This document shows positions 1-9,357 of a DNA stretch of 64,000 bases, piece by piece. The notes under the pieces were generated by a model, which was not told where the DNA came from, did no database searches, and worked only from the letters and a program-made list of their open reading frames with translations. This DNA is from Corynebacterium sp. 13CS0277. Its GTDB lineage: Bacteria > Actinomycetota > Actinomycetes > Mycobacteriales > Mycobacteriaceae. Position 1 is the first letter of the stretch. Every line of letters begins with the position of its first letter. Location of the stretch: NCBI RefSeq assembly GCF_002994655.1, contig NZ_PPDL01000003.1:1-64000 (forward strand), in the 5' to 3' direction. Made by a program: the position numbers and the translations under genes.

Positions 1-1101
1 GATGGTGTGGGCCGGTTCAATCACTTTGAGAACGGCTCCATCTATTGGACGCCGTCTACGGGTGCGCACATCGTTGCGGGGAACATTCGGGAGTACTGGA
101 AGCGTCAGGGGTGGGAGCGGAGTCTGTATGGTTACCCCACGACTGAAGAGCGTCGAATCAACTATTTTGCTGTCCAGCAAGACTTTGAGCGTCGAACTAT
201 TCAAAAGCTGACTCCTACTGATCGGGCGCTGCCGAAGTATGATCCCCATTCGGAGGCGTCATATAGATATTCTCTTATTGTTGCTAATCGTCAGAGTGGA
301 ATGTGGTCGCCACGCGCTATCGCTAGAGAGCTCGTGACTCACTTTGATAAGCACTTTACCTTTGATGGGTGCGGTCCGGAATTGCGCGAAGGTGCAAGGT
401 GTGAGCTGTCATTTATTGGAATTGGGAAGAACCCGGTTAAGGTGACCTCTATTTCAGATCACGGATTTGCATTCTTATCGCTCGATGGCCATTTTGAAGG
501 CAAAGATCGGAATATTACGTTTCAGATCGAGCGGGGGAACAGTGATAATCCTGACGCGATTGTGCTCACTGTTAGCGCCTGGGGGCCCGCATCGGGGGCG
601 AGTAGTTTGCCTGCTGCGAATAAACCGTTTACCTGGGCCATTTGGGCAAGTTTTGCTGCTGAGTTGAACCGAAGGGTCGAACGCGTTCCGCGAACGTATC
701 TCGCTAGCGACAACTTCAGCCTGAGGGGTAAGCGTAGTGTGGAGGATATGAATCGCCTGGATTCGAATACTCCTTTGTTTACTGTCGAAGAATTTCAAAA
801 GCTTCTTAAAGAGGATCCTGAAGGGCTGTGGGACCAGATCAAGGGGTCCGGGCCTGGGGATGCGGCTGGACCGTCTGCTTCGCGTGCTGTGACACCCTCT
901 GTTACAAAAACTCCTCTTCGTCCCATCGCTACTCCTGCGAGTGCTGAACAGCCTACCCTGGCTATTGATGAGTCAAGCGCTGACACTAGGGCAGATTCTG
1001 ATGCAGCCTCCATCGAGCCCACTCCTGAAGATGACCTGCCTCGGCGAGATGGGGCAAGCGCTTTGCAGGAAATCGTGATGAATCGAGATGGGGAAGGTTA
1101 G
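1..1101 (+). CDS. LGFP-repeat protein, 5'-truncated by the window edge
   Basis: The frame is open from base 1, so the true start lies outside the window; the first GTG at 7 sits inside a repeat and is unlikely to be the start. The first ~45 residues form one LGFP repeat (GRFNHFENGSIYWTP, then GAHIVAG, ending in YGYPTTEE), a module found in corynebacterial and mycobacterial cell-wall proteins and proposed to anchor them to the envelope. About 230 residues of unrecognised, probably globular sequence follow, then a Ser/Thr/Pro/Ala-rich, acidic tail of ~90 residues. No membrane segment is visible in the part present. Base composition is clearly lower in GC than the genes after 2.5 kb, hinting at recent acquisition. 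The function of the central domain is unknown. A larger LGFP protein with several upstream repeats is the likeliest full form. Confidence 0.7.
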   Translation, partial: DGVGRFNHFENGSIYWTPSTGAHIVAGNIREYWKRQGWERSLYGYPTTEERRINYFAVQQDFERRTIQKLTPTDRALPKYDPHSEASYRYSLIVANRQSGMWSPRAIARELVTHFDKHFTFDGCGPELREGARCELSFIGIGKNPVKVTSISDHGFAFLSLDGHFEGKDRNITFQIERGNSDNPDAIVLTVSAWGPASGASSLPAANKPFTWAIWASFAAELNRRVERVPRTYLASDNFSLRGKRSVEDMNRLDSNTPLFTVEEFQKLLKEDPEGLWDQIKGSGPGDAAGPSASRAVTPSVTKTPLRPIATPASAEQPTLAIDESSADTRADSDAASIEPTPEDDLPRRDGASALQEIVMNRDGEG

Positions 1102-1336
1102 CTTGATGGTTTAATTCGCTCGGGCTAGCGTGTTCGAGGTTGAGTGTGTTTATCCGTGGTTCACGTAGATATGAGGCGGGTTGTCTGAACTGTCAGTATT
1201 CGTTGAAGGTGTGGGTAAACGGCAATAATGAACGTAGATTTCCCCCATTGTCGTTTGCTTTATTATTTGAGGATTCCCGTTTTGGGGATGTTTTGTTATC
1301 GAATGTCAGGCCCAATATCTTGAAGAAGGCTGATTT

Positions 1337-1741
1337 GTGTTGCTTCTAGTTTCTGCTTCTGTAGCCGAGAATGTGTCGATTTCACCATGGGATGAATTTG
1401 CGGTCACATTTATGATCTGGATCACGAGGATGTTTAATGTTGATCCAGGGCACTCGGTAGCCTTTCTGTCTTTTACCTCTGTCGGATACCTCTTGCCACT
1501 CTTTGGTATATTCTTGCTCCTTCTTGGCTGGCGTCGAGCGTGGTTGCTGTGTGTGCTCATCATGTTCGCCTACTTCTCCTACCTCTCGTATATGGTGTTT
1601 TACTACGTGGGTCAGCAGCATTATTATTTCCTGGTTGTGTTCGGGGCGTTTGCTTTTTCGAGTGCGGCGGTTCCGGGGTGGGTGTATGTGCTTTGGGTCC
1701 GCAAGAAGAGTGCGCGGCGGCGGAAAGGAGCTGTGTCATGA
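1337..1741 (+). CDS. Small multi-span membrane protein, unknown function
   Basis: A 134-residue protein starting at GTG 1337. It has about four hydrophobic segments: a weak one near the N-terminus, then clear ones around residues 46-64, 68-88 and 95-115. It ends in a short basic cytoplasmic-type tail (RKKSARRRK). I do not recognise a family. It lies in the lower-GC left segment between the LGFP protein and another membrane protein, and the three may have arrived together. The start is uncertain; no strong ribosome-binding site is visible, and an ATG at residue 24 is a later alternative. The 235 bases before it (1102-1336) contain only a short weak frame that I do not accept as a gene. Confidence 0.5.
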   Translation: MLLLVSASVAENVSISPWDEFAVTFMIWITRMFNVDPGHSVAFLSFTSVGYLLPLFGIFLLLLGWRRAWLLCVLIMFAYFSYLSYMVFYYVGQQHYYFLVVFGAFAFSSAAVPGWVYVLWVRKKSARRRKGAVS

Positions 1742-1864
1742 TCGATCGTCGGTACGGTGCTGGCCGGCGCTGGTGGCGACACGTCCCAGTGTCCTTTGTG
1801 ACCCTTGTGCCCTCTGAGTGGGCGTCAGTGGCGTGCACGGGGTTGGGTTAAGACGGGAAGGTTG

Positions 1865-2356
1865 ATGGACGTGTTCTTTACTCGGTTGAGTGGCTATTCA
1901 GAGGTGGTTCGCACCCTGGTTGATACGCCGCTGACTGTCTGGGATTTTGTGCCCAGCGGGGCGTTGTTTGCCGCTGTGGTGGCGGTTGTGTGGTCACTGG
2001 CTCGTCGTCATGGTCGGTTGAATGTGCTCGCGATGAGCGCCTTGGTGACGTGCACCTATGGCGGTGTGCTGCTGCCTGTGAGCCTGGTTGTGCACATGTG
2101 GGTACCGCTGCGGATGCAGCTGACCTTTGTCTTTTTGGTGTTCGCGATCCTCGTCTGCGCCGTGATTCTTAGCGTCGATTACCTGGTGTGGTGGCTACGG
2201 CGGCTCATCTCGGGCGACGGCGGGCCGCCACCCGCCGCCGAGTCCTCGTTTTTTGGCGAGAGCAGTCCCTCGCCGGCGTATCGTCTGTGGCGATGGTTGT
2301 GGCGGCGCGGCGAGGGTGGAGGCCGGCATCGGCGCGCAGAGGGGAATTTGGGTTAA
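1865..2356 (+). CDS. Membrane protein with three hydrophobic segments, unknown function
   Basis: A 163-residue protein. ATG 1865 is chosen because a GGGAAGG element lies a few bases before it. The frame is open further upstream to 1805, but that extension is Arg/Trp-rich and not gene-like. Three hydrophobic segments occur at about residues 30-52, 58-80 and 85-108. A Pro/Ser-rich stretch and a strongly basic Arg-rich C-terminus (~residues 115-163) follow, expected to be cytoplasmic by the positive-inside rule. It lies 123 bases after the preceding small membrane protein and in the same orientation. A perfect hairpin just after the stop ends transcription. No family is recognised. Confidence 0.5.
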   Translation: MDVFFTRLSGYSEVVRTLVDTPLTVWDFVPSGALFAAVVAVVWSLARRHGRLNVLAMSALVTCTYGGVLLPVSLVVHMWVPLRMQLTFVFLVFAILVCAVILSVDYLVWWLRRLISGDGGPPPAAESSFFGESSPSPAYRLWRWLWRRGEGGGRHRRAEGNLG

Positions 2357-2363
2357 ACGACAA

Positions 2364-2398
2364 ACCCCGTGGGCCGTCGAGGTGACGGCCCACGGGGT
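2364..2398. terminator. Perfect inverted repeat, bidirectional terminator
   Basis: A 15-bp perfect stem (CCCCGTGGGCCGTC core) around the loop GAGGT, placed 7 bases after the stop of the membrane protein and downstream of convergent glpX. On the minus strand the stem is followed by a T-rich stretch, so it probably ends transcripts from both sides. Confidence 0.75.
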
Positions 2399-2533
2399 GG
2401 GGCACTGGTGGCGGTGCTCATGCACTGCCTGGTGTGTGCGGTGGCCTGGGTGGCGCGCCCGTGGTGCAGGAGGCGCACCACCCAGGAGTCTTGTGGACGC
2501 CGCGATACCTGGGGCTGCGCGGCAGGCCGGGGA

Positions 2534-3532
2534 TTAGGTGTAGTCGACGACCGAGTATTCCTGCAGCTTTGCCAGCTTGTGCACGGATTCGATGTAGCGC
2601 ACCGTGCCGGAGCGGGAGCGCATCACCAGGGAGCGGGTGGTGGCGCCGTTCTTGCGGTAGGACACGCCGCGCAGCATGTCGCCGTTGGTGACGCCGGTGG
2701 CGACGAAGTAGCAGTCGTCACTGGTGACCAGGTCGTTGGTGGTGAGCACGGTGCCGAGTTCGTAGCCGGTAGCTTTGACGCGCTCGATTTCCTCGTCGCT
2801 GGTGGGGTGGAGGATGCCCTGGATTTCGCCACCCATGCACTTCATCGCGCAGGCCGTGATGATGCCTTCCGGGGTGCCGCCGATGCCCATCATGATGTCG
2901 ATGGCGTTGTCGTCCTTGGCGGCGGCGACGGCGCCGGCCACATCGCCATCGCGAATCATGCGGACCTTGGCGCCGGCGCGGCGAATGTCGGCGATGAGTT
3001 CTTCGTGGCGGGGACGGTCGAGAACCACCACAGTGACGTTGGAGGGCTCAATGCCCTTGGCCTTCGCCACGGCGTTGATGTTGTACTCCACCGGTGCGGT
3101 GATGTCGATGACGCCGGCGGCCTCCGGGCCGACGGCAATCTTCTTCATGTAGAACACTGCGCTGGGGTCGTACATGGAGTTCCGCTCAGCGGCCGCGAGG
3201 ACGGAGATCGCGTTGGGGCGGCCTTCTGCCATGAGGGTGGTGCCGTCGACCGGGTCAACGGCGATGTCGACCTCGGCACCGACGCCGGTGCCGACGCGTT
3301 CGCCGTTGAACAGCATCGGAGCTTCGTCCTTTTCGCCCTCGCCGATGACGACGACGCCGTTCATGTCGACGGAGTTGATGAGCTGGCGCATGGCGTCCAC
3401 GGCGGCGCCGTCGCCTTCGTTCTTCATGCCGCGGCCAACCCAGCGCCCGGAGGCCAAGGCGGCGGCCTCGGTCACGCGGACCAGTTCCATGGCGAGGTTG
3501 CGATCAGGGGCAGTGGGGTGCGAAGCGGTCAT
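2534..3532 (-). CDS. glpX: Class II fructose-1,6-bisphosphatase
   Basis: Hydrolyses fructose-1,6-bisphosphate to fructose-6-phosphate, the committed step of gluconeogenesis; cytosolic and metal-dependent. The 332-residue product matches the usual length of actinobacterial GlpX. Visible signatures are GEGEKDE (residues 64-70), the metal-binding DPVDGTT (93-99), and near the C-terminus [19 protein letters not shown] and the end YSVVDYT. ATG 3532 is preferred because GAGGAG lies 12 bases upstream and the sequence from there matches family N-termini ([12 protein letters not shown]). The frame runs open further upstream, but that part is low-complexity Pro/Ala/Arg. In corynebacteria and mycobacteria this gene neighbours the DUF4245 gene and exonuclease VII, as here. 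Confidence 0.96.
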   Translation of the reverse strand: MTASHPTAPDRNLAMELVRVTEAAALASGRWVGRGMKNEGDGAAVDAMRQLINSVDMNGVVVIGEGEKDEAPMLFNGERVGTGVGAEVDIAVDPVDGTTLMAEGRPNAISVLAAAERNSMYDPSAVFYMKKIAVGPEAAGVIDITAPVEYNINAVAKAKGIEPSNVTVVVLDRPRHEELIADIRRAGAKVRMIRDGDVAGAVAAAKDDNAIDIMMGIGGTPEGIITACAMKCMGGEIQGILHPTSDEEIERVKATGYELGTVLTTNDLVTSDDCYFVATGVTNGDMLRGVSYRKNGATTRSLVMRSRSGTVRYIESVHKLAKLQEYSVVDYT

Positions 3533-4190
3533 TCGCGAAAACATCTCCTCAACTGGCGGTGCAGCGGCCGACACCACTGCGCGCCGCGCCCGCTGTGGCC
3601 GCACGAAGTTCGGGGCCAGCAAGACAAAGGGACGCGGGGGTGCTGCTGTGGCGGGGCTGAAATAACACGGGGGTGGCGGTTGTGCGCGGACCCTCACCGA
3701 TCACGCCATGCCGTGGGCATGTGTCCCGGGTGGGGCCGTGTCGAACAGCCGTTACTCATTGTGGCACTTTTCCCACGCCTGCGGCAGAGGTTTCGCCCAC
3801 CTGGCGATCTTTTCACCTGGTGCCCCCAGGTCGCAGCGCCCCCACCCACCCCATTCGGGGGTAGTGGTGCGCCGACGGTGGGGGAGCAGTGGGGGCAGCG
3901 GCTGTCGCCCGGCGCAGTCGCAGTCGCCGATTCCCGGGCGCGGTGTGCCGGCAGGTGTCTCGGTCATGCCCCGCAGCCGGCCCCGGCGTGCGCGCACACC
4001 TCAAAAGCACGCCAGCTGGTGGTAAGGCAGTCCACTGACAGTTCAGGCCACTGACAGTTCAGGCGCAGCCCTGGGGCAGCGCTGGGCGAATCGAAGGGCA
4101 GCACGCCGCCGAGCCCTGCGGGCCGCGGGCGCTGCGGGCGGGTGTTGGTGGCCGAGCTGGGTGGGGTGGGGCTTGTGCCATACTAGCCGG
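3533..4190. other. Non-coding divergent region between glpX and the DUF4245 gene
   Basis: 658 bases without a supportable gene. It should carry the glpX promoter on the minus strand and the DUF4245 promoter on the plus strand (CATACT six bases before GTG 4191). The only obvious structure is the 16-bp tandem duplication at 4032-4063. Confidence 0.6.
4032..4063. repeat. Perfect 16-bp tandem duplication
   Basis: The unit CCACTGACAGTTCAGG occurs twice with no spacer (4032-4047 and 4048-4063), about 130 bases before the DUF4245 start. It could be a pair of binding sites or a replication-slippage product. Confidence 0.9.
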
Positions 4191-4775
4191 GTGAGTGAAT
4201 CCAAACCCCGCCTGTTTCAAGATGCCCGCGACATCGGCATGTCGCTGTTCGTCATCCTCATTGTCATGGTGCTGGCCGTGGGGTTTACAGGAATGTGTAG
4301 CTTCTCGCGCACCGATAAAGAATTCGCCCCGGTGCAGACCGTCGACGCGGAGAAGGTGCTGTCCCTGGAGGCCCGCGCCATGGATTTCCCCGTGCGGTTC
4401 CCCGCCACCCCCGAGGGGTGGTCGACGATTAATGCGCGCCGCACCATGCTGAATAACACTCCTGCGGTGGTGGTGGGCTACCTGACCGACGACAAGGGCT
4501 ATGCCCAGGTGCTGCAAACGAACCAGCCGGTTGATGTCGTCGCGAAAGACTATTTCGACCAGCCCCGCACCCAGGATGGGTCGATGACCATCGATGGGGT
4601 GGAGTTCCTCCATTTCCCGCCCACTGAGGACGGGGATGACCTGTGGGTGGGCGACCTGGGGGAGGCACGACTCGCGGTCAGCGGGGTGGCGGATAACGCC
4701 ACGTTCTTTGAGATCGCCGGACGCTTCGTGGACGCGGCACCCTTGCCGCACGACGACGCGTCCGCAGCGCGCTAA
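4191..4775 (+). CDS. DUF4245 family membrane-anchored protein
   Basis: A 194-residue protein with a single membrane anchor. After a short hydrophilic N-terminus (SESKPRLFQDARDIGM) comes a hydrophobic segment at about residues 18-36, then an extracytoplasmic domain containing FPVRFPATPEGW and a central WSTINARR stretch typical of the DUF4245 family beside glpX in Actinobacteria (Rv1100-like). Function unknown. GTG 4191 is chosen because CATACT, a plausible -10 box, ends six bases before it, giving a leaderless transcript. A longer frame begins at 4161 but its extension is not gene-like. Divergent from glpX and convergent with xseB. Confidence 0.85.
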   Translation: MSESKPRLFQDARDIGMSLFVILIVMVLAVGFTGMCSFSRTDKEFAPVQTVDAEKVLSLEARAMDFPVRFPATPEGWSTINARRTMLNNTPAVVVGYLTDDKGYAQVLQTNQPVDVVAKDYFDQPRTQDGSMTIDGVEFLHFPPTEDGDDLWVGDLGEARLAVSGVADNATFFEIAGRFVDAAPLPHDDASAAR

Positions 4776-4915
4776 CAACCCTGCGCCCCGCTAACGGGGC
4801 ACAGGCTGATGCGGGGGAGGGCCCTGCGGAGGAGGGCTCCTGCGCGGGGAATCACCGCGCGTGGTGCTGCGCACCGGCCGCGCGCGGGGCGGCCGCTCAG
4901 CCGTGAGCGGTGGGG

Positions 4916-5173
4916 TTATTCGGCGGCGTCGTGCTGTGCGTCGCCCAGCACCTGGCTGATGCGCTGCTGTGCGGCCCCCAGCTGCTCCTCGCAGCGGCGG
5001 GCGAGCGCCTCGCCGCGCTCCCAGTATGCCAGTGCCTCATCGAGGGTCATCTGGCCGAGCTCCAGGATTTTCACGGTTTCCACGAGCTCCTCGCGGGCCT
5101 GCTCGTAGGTCAGCGTCTGCGGGTCGGCGAGTTCGCCGGGGGTGCCGGTGCCGAAGGAGGTGGGCTGCGTCAT
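4916..5173 (-). CDS. xseB: Exodeoxyribonuclease VII small subunit
   Basis: Small subunit of exonuclease VII, which with XseA degrades single-stranded DNA from both ends in repair. The 85-residue length is typical. The family core is visible: [18 protein letters not shown], then [16 protein letters not shown] followed by a helical C-terminus that wraps XseA. ATG 5173 has AAGGA eleven bases upstream; the much longer open frame upstream is Pro/Ser-rich shadow of xseA. It lies 76 bases after xseA in the same direction, so the two are probably one transcript. Confidence 0.95.
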   Translation of the reverse strand: MTQPTSFGTGTPGELADPQTLTYEQAREELVETVKILELGQMTLDEALAYWERGEALARRCEEQLGAAQQRISQVLGDAQHDAAE

Positions 5174-5249
5174 GATGGAGGTCCTTGTCGTCAGAGGGGA
5201 TAGGGGTGGGGGTGTCGCTCGTCGGTGGCGGGGGTGCCGCCGCCTCGGG

Positions 5250-6521
5250 CTAGTCTGCCGGGGTGCTGTCGGTGGTGACGGCTTCGAGGGAGCCGTCGGC
5301 GAGCCGCACCCGCAGGCGGGTGGCTTTCGGCACCTCACTGTAGGAGGTGACGACGAAGGGCGCGGCCCCGCCGTGGGGTTGTGCTTGGACGATGGCGTAG
5401 CCGCGCTGCAGGGTGGCGGCCGGCCCCAGGGCGGCGACGCGGGCCCGCAGGCTCGCAACGTCATGGGTGTGGCGGTCGATCAGGTGGCGGATGATGCGCC
5501 GCATTTGCTCCGTGGAGCGGGCGAGGTCCTCCTGGCCGCGCCGGATGAGTGTCGTCGGGTCGGCGAGCACCGGCCGGGAGCGCAGCGCCTGCAGGTGGCG
5601 CTGCTCGGTGGCGACCCACCCGCGTAAGGCCTGGGCGCTGCGCTCCCGGGCGGCGGCCAGTTGCTGCAGCTCGAGCTGGACGTCCGGGACGACTTTCTTC
5701 GCCGCATCCGTCGGCGTGGCGGCACGGACGTCGGCCACGTCGTCGAGCACCGGGTGGTCGGGCTCGTGGCCGATGGCGGACACCACCGGGATGGGGCAGT
5801 CCGCCACCGCCCGGGCCAGGGCCTCCTCGGAGAAGGGCAGCAGGTCCTCGACGGAGCCACCGCCGCGGGCAATGATGATGACGTCCACCCCGGGGGTGTT
5901 CTGCAGGGTGTGCAGGGCGTGGATGACTTCCGGGACTGCCTGGGCGCCCTGCACGGCAGTGTTGATGATGGCGAAGTCGACGGCCGGCCAGCGGTTGCGG
6001 GCCACGGCCAGCACGTCCCGCTCCGCGGCGGAGCCACGGCCGGTGATGAGACCCACCCGGCGCGGCAGGAACGGCAGGGGCCGTTTCCGCCCCGGATCCG
6101 CCAGGCCCTCTGCGTACATCTGGGTGCGGATCCGCTCGATGCGGGCGAGGAGTTCGCCGACGCCGACGTGGCGGATATCGGTCACCCACAGGCTGAAGCT
6201 GCCCCGCCCGGCGTAGAACGCCGGCTTGCCGTAGACGACCACCCGGTCGCCGTCTTTGACCGGGGTGGCCATGCCGGTGAGCACGCTCGTGGAGCAGGTG
6301 ACCTGCACGGAGGCTTCCTCCTCCGGGTCGCGCAGCGTCAAGTAGCTCAGCCGCCAGGAGGGTTTCGCGTTGACCTGGGTGACTTGGCCCTCGACCCAAA
6401 TGTGGCCGAGGCGCTCAATCCACGCTTTGACCTTGGCGTTGACTTCCCGCACCGGCCACGGCGCGTCGGCGCTGGGCTGCGGGGCGGGGGAAGCAGGAGG
6501 AGGGACCACGATGCCGGACAT
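5250..6521 (-). CDS. xseA: Exodeoxyribonuclease VII large subunit
   Basis: Catalytic subunit of exonuclease VII. The 423-residue product has an N-terminal OB-fold DNA-binding domain (about residues 20-115: [51 protein letters not shown]), then the exonuclease core with [15 protein letters not shown] and the segment [19 protein letters not shown] followed by [24 protein letters not shown] coiled-coil region precedes the C-terminal LQRGYAIV motif. ATG 6521 is chosen because the family similarity begins just after it; the ribosome-binding site is weak and the open frame upstream is low-complexity. Upstream of xseB; divergent from ispH across 380 bases. Confidence 0.95.
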   Translation of the reverse strand: MSGIVVPPPASPAPQPSADAPWPVREVNAKVKAWIERLGHIWVEGQVTQVNAKPSWRLSYLTLRDPEEEASVQVTCSTSVLTGMATPVKDGDRVVVYGKPAFYAGRGSFSLWVTDIRHVGVGELLARIERIRTQMYAEGLADPGRKRPLPFLPRRVGLITGRGSAAERDVLAVARNRWPAVDFAIINTAVQGAQAVPEVIHALHTLQNTPGVDVIIIARGGGSVEDLLPFSEEALARAVADCPIPVVSAIGHEPDHPVLDDVADVRAATPTDAAKKVVPDVQLELQQLAAARERSAQALRGWVATEQRHLQALRSRPVLADPTTLIRRGQEDLARSTEQMRRIIRHLIDRHTHDVASLRARVAALGPAATLQRGYAIVQAQPHGGAAPFVVTSYSEVPKATRLRVRLADGSLEAVTTDSTPAD

Positions 6522-6902
6522 CCTTGACAAGAGACGTAAAAAAAGAGGGCGGGGGACAAATGCCGGGGGACACTTGCTCGCTGTATGTGCTGTATGAGGT
6601 GCGGTGCGCACTCGGCCTCCCACTACACGGCGCGGTACGGAACCACACGGCACTTCAGGGCGCAGCATGACCCGGTGGAGCACTGCGGGGAGGCAGGCGT
6701 GCGTGCACTAGCCTACGGGGCGAGCCGAGCCCCGCGCGAGCACACCCAGCGCACGCCTGTGGATAGCCCCGTGGCCCACGGCCCGTGCTGTGGGTGCCGC
6801 AGGGGGCCAGTGGGCCCGTGGTCCCGGGTGCTGTGTGCGCGGTGCCGTCGGCGAGCCTTGCTTGTCTCGGCGCTGTCGGGGGGATGCGTTAGAGTGTGTG
6901 CC
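6522..6902. other. Divergent intergenic region xseA / ispH
   Basis: About 380 bases with no supportable gene. The ispH -10 box lies at 6890-6895. Nothing else of note is visible. The mycobacterial lipid-droplet-associated gene that sits between ispH and xseA in M. tuberculosis (Rv1109c) is not present here. Confidence 0.55.
6890..6895 (+). promoter_or_regulatory. -10 box of ispH (leaderless start)
   Basis: TAGAGT ends exactly seven bases before ATG 6903, so transcription should begin at or next to the start codon. This supports ATG 6903 over the long upstream open frame. Confidence 0.6.
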
Positions 6903-7874
6903 ATGACTCAACCCCAGGCGGAAGCCGTCAAGACTGTTCTGTTGGCCGCGCCGCGCGGCTACTGCGCGGGCGTGGACCGCGCCGTCGAAACCGTCGAGCG
7001 TGCGCTCGCCAAGTATGGTGCGCCCGTCTACGTGCGCAAAGAAATCGTGCACAACCGCTATGTGGTCGATACGCTCGCGGAACGCGGCGCGATCTTCGTG
7101 GACGAAACCACCGAGGTACCCCAGGGCGCCCACCTGGTGTTCTCCGCGCACGGAGTCTCCCCGGCCGTCCACGCCGAGGCCCGCGAACTCGACCTGCACA
7201 CCCTGGATGCGACCTGCCCGCTGGTGACGAAGGTCCACAACGAGGTCAAGCGCTTCGCCAAGGCCGGCTACCAGATTCTGCTGATCGGCCACGAGGGCCA
7301 CGAGGAAGTCGAAGGCACTGCCGGTGAGGCGCCGGACGTGGTGCACCTTGTTGACGGCGTGGAGGGCGTGGAGAAGCTCGACTTCGCCGACGATGACAAG
7401 CTCATCTGGCTGTCGCAGACCACCCTGTCCGTCGACGAGACGATGACGATTGTGGCGCTGCTCAAGCAGAAGTTCCCGCACCTGCAGGACCCGCCGTCGG
7501 ATGACATTTGCTACGCCACCCAGAACCGCCAGGTGGCTGTCAAAGCGATCGCGGAGAAGTGCCAGCTCGTCATCGTGGTGGGCTCCCAGAACTCCTCGAA
7601 CTCGAAGCGCCTCGTGGAGGTCGCCCTCCAGGCCGGCGCGGACGCCTCCTACCTGGTGGACTATGCCAGCCAGGTGCAGCCCGAGTGGCTGGACGGTGTC
7701 ACCACCGTCGGCGTGACCTCGGGTGCGTCGGTGCCGGAAATCCTCGTCCGCGACGTGCTTGAATTGCTGGACTCTCACGGCTTCAACACCGTGGAGGAAG
7801 TCACCACCGCCGCAGAAAAGCTCGTGTTCTCCCTGCCGCGGGAACTCCGCCCGGAGGACCGCTCGAAGCGTTAA
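6903..7874 (+). CDS. ispH: 4-hydroxy-3-methylbut-2-enyl diphosphate reductase
   Basis: Last enzyme of the MEP isoprenoid pathway: reduces HMBPP to IPP and DMAPP with a 4Fe-4S cluster. The 323-residue product shows the three cluster cysteines: Cys21 in GYCAGV, Cys105 in DATCPLV and Cys203 in [10 protein letters not shown]. It also has the substrate-binding segments [17 protein letters not shown] and [14 protein letters not shown] 6903 is fixed by the -10 box seven bases upstream. Convergent with the DUF6542 gene, with a very strong shared hairpin between them. This arrangement is conserved in Mycobacteriales. Confidence 0.97.
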   Translation: MTQPQAEAVKTVLLAAPRGYCAGVDRAVETVERALAKYGAPVYVRKEIVHNRYVVDTLAERGAIFVDETTEVPQGAHLVFSAHGVSPAVHAEARELDLHTLDATCPLVTKVHNEVKRFAKAGYQILLIGHEGHEEVEGTAGEAPDVVHLVDGVEGVEKLDFADDDKLIWLSQTTLSVDETMTIVALLKQKFPHLQDPPSDDICYATQNRQVAVKAIAEKCQLVIVVGSQNSSNSKRLVEVALQAGADASYLVDYASQVQPEWLDGVTTVGVTSGASVPEILVRDVLELLDSHGFNTVEEVTTAAEKLVFSLPRELRPEDRSKR

Positions 7875-8053
7875 ACCCAGCACGTCTCGCGCAGGCGCGC
7901 TACAACCCCGCACCCGCCGCTCGTCCGCACCACCGCCGTGGTCGGCCGTGTCGGCGGGTGCGTTGCTGTGGAGACCCACGGGGGCGTGACCCCCGGCAGC
8001 CGCCGCGCCCTCGCGTGGGCCTCACGTGGCGTGCACGCGGGGAGAAGACAACA

Positions 8054-8101
8054 CAACGCACACGGCACCACCGCGAGAAAACGGTGGTGCCGTGTGCGTT
8101 G
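8054..8101. terminator. 20-bp perfect inverted repeat between ispH and the DUF6542 gene
   Basis: A 20-bp perfect stem with an 8-base loop (CGAGAAAA), centred between two convergent genes. It is expected to stop transcription from both sides. Confidence 0.85.
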
Positions 8102-8127
8102 CGACGTCTGTCTGGGCCGGCCGGTGC

Positions 8128-9357
8128 TTAGGCGTCGAAGAGGTCGTCGTCGAGGAACGGGTTGCGGCGCTGCGGCTGCGGGGGCTGCTGCACGCGGCGG
8201 GGACCGGTCGCCTCACGCCCGGTGCGGGAGGTATCCCGGGGGATTTCCGTGCGGCGCACCTGCGGGCGGGCCGCCAGCCGATCAGCGGGGCGGGCTTCCC
8301 GCGGCTGCGGCGGGCGCACCACGCGGCGGGTCGTATCCTGCTGCGGCCGGCGGTAGGAGCCGCCGCCGGCACCAGGAGTCGGGGCACTGGGGCTGTCGCT
8401 GCGCGGAATGTAGGTGCGCCGCAGCTGCTGCCCTTCGTGGCGGTCGGCTGCGCGGGCGCTGCGCTGCGCGGAGCTGCCAGCACTACTGCCGGGCTGCCCG
8501 GCCGTACCCGCAGCCGACGCCGTGGGGTACTGGGGGGTGTGCTCCGCGCGGGGCGCGGGGCTGGGGGAGGGGGAACGCTCCGCGGTGCGGCGGGGGCGGG
8601 TCGCCTCCGCGTGGGGCGTGTCGGCGCTGCGGGCCTCGGAGCGATGGAATGCGCCGGTGCTGTCGGCCGCGCGGGTGTCCTCCGCGTGCGCCTCGGCGCG
8701 CTGCTCCTGGCTGCGGCGGTGCAGGCGCCGCGAGGTCGGCTGGGTGCTGCGCTTCTTCAACAGCTCGTCGACAGTGACCTGACGGGACGGGTCCTCCAAC
8801 GCCCGGCGGGTGCGGGCACGGACCCGGGAGGTGGTTTCCACGTTCTCCCGGTCGGAATCATTCATCCGCTTCCGCGCCGCCACCGCGGTGGCGTAGGCCT
8901 GATCATCGCGACGCCGGGCCGTGATGTAGCGCAAGGTTCCCAGCAGCACGCACCCGAGGGTGACCGCCAGGAGGACGGGGAAGAACGTGGCCACCGGGAA
9001 CACCGCGGTGAGCAGCCCGGTGGTGGAAAAATCGGCGGCCTTCCCTTCGGGCTGGGTGGAGTTCTGCACCAGCCAGCCCGCGACAGGGGTGACGATGGCA
9101 AAAAGAATCGGCACCTGGGCGACGGTGAGGAACAAGCCCCGGGCCTCGACGAGGAGGGTGGTGGCGAACGCGCCGAGGGCGAACGCCACGAGATACGCCG
9201 CGCCCAAGTCTTTCGCCACGACCGATAACACGAGTCCGGTGACGAGGGCGGCGGCCTGAATGCTGGTCACAGACCACGTGGGTAGTCCCCAGCGGCGCTG
9301 GGCGGGCGCCCGGCGCGCGGAAGCCCCAGTGGCGCGGGAGGAAGTCTGTGCAGTCAC
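8128..9357 (-). CDS. DUF6542 family membrane protein with long basic/Pro-rich tail
   Basis: A 409-residue protein. Residues ~20-145 hold four hydrophobic segments (SIQAAALVTGLVLSVVA; AYLVAFALGAFATTLLV; AQVPILFAIVTPVAGWLV; a last one ending in LLGTLRYIT), matching the actinobacterial DUF6542 domain beside ispH (Rv1111c-like). The remaining ~265 residues are hydrophilic, disordered and rich in Arg, Pro, Ser, Ala and Gln, ending RRNPFLDDDLFDA. The tail is presumably cytoplasmic and might bind a partner or nucleic acid; its function is unknown. GTG 9357 is chosen because TAACAT lies seven bases before it on the coding strand, giving a leaderless start. Convergent with ispH. Confidence 0.85.
   Translation of the reverse strand: MTAQTSSRATGASARRAPAQRRWGLPTWSVTSIQAAALVTGLVLSVVAKDLGAAYLVAFALGAFATTLLVEARGLFLTVAQVPILFAIVTPVAGWLVQNSTQPEGKAADFSTTGLLTAVFPVATFFPVLLAVTLGCVLLGTLRYITARRRDDQAYATAVAARKRMNDSDRENVETTSRVRARTRRALEDPSRQVTVDELLKKRSTQPTSRRLHRRSQEQRAEAHAEDTRAADSTGAFHRSEARSADTPHAEATRPRRTAERSPSPSPAPRAEHTPQYPTASAAGTAGQPGSSAGSSAQRSARAADRHEGQQLRRTYIPRSDSPSAPTPGAGGGSYRRPQQDTTRRVVRPPQPREARPADRLAARPQVRRTEIPRDTSRTGREATGPRRVQQPPQPQRRNPFLDDDLFDA

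Noticed and set aside
1140..1349. Short plus-strand frame of 69 codons before the first membrane protein
   Set aside because: TTG start, no ribosome-binding site, no motif and overlap with the next gene's start.
2369..4054. A 561-codon plus-strand frame covering glpX
   Set aside because: Antisense shadow of glpX, with a His/Asp/Gly/Val-biased product and no family motif.
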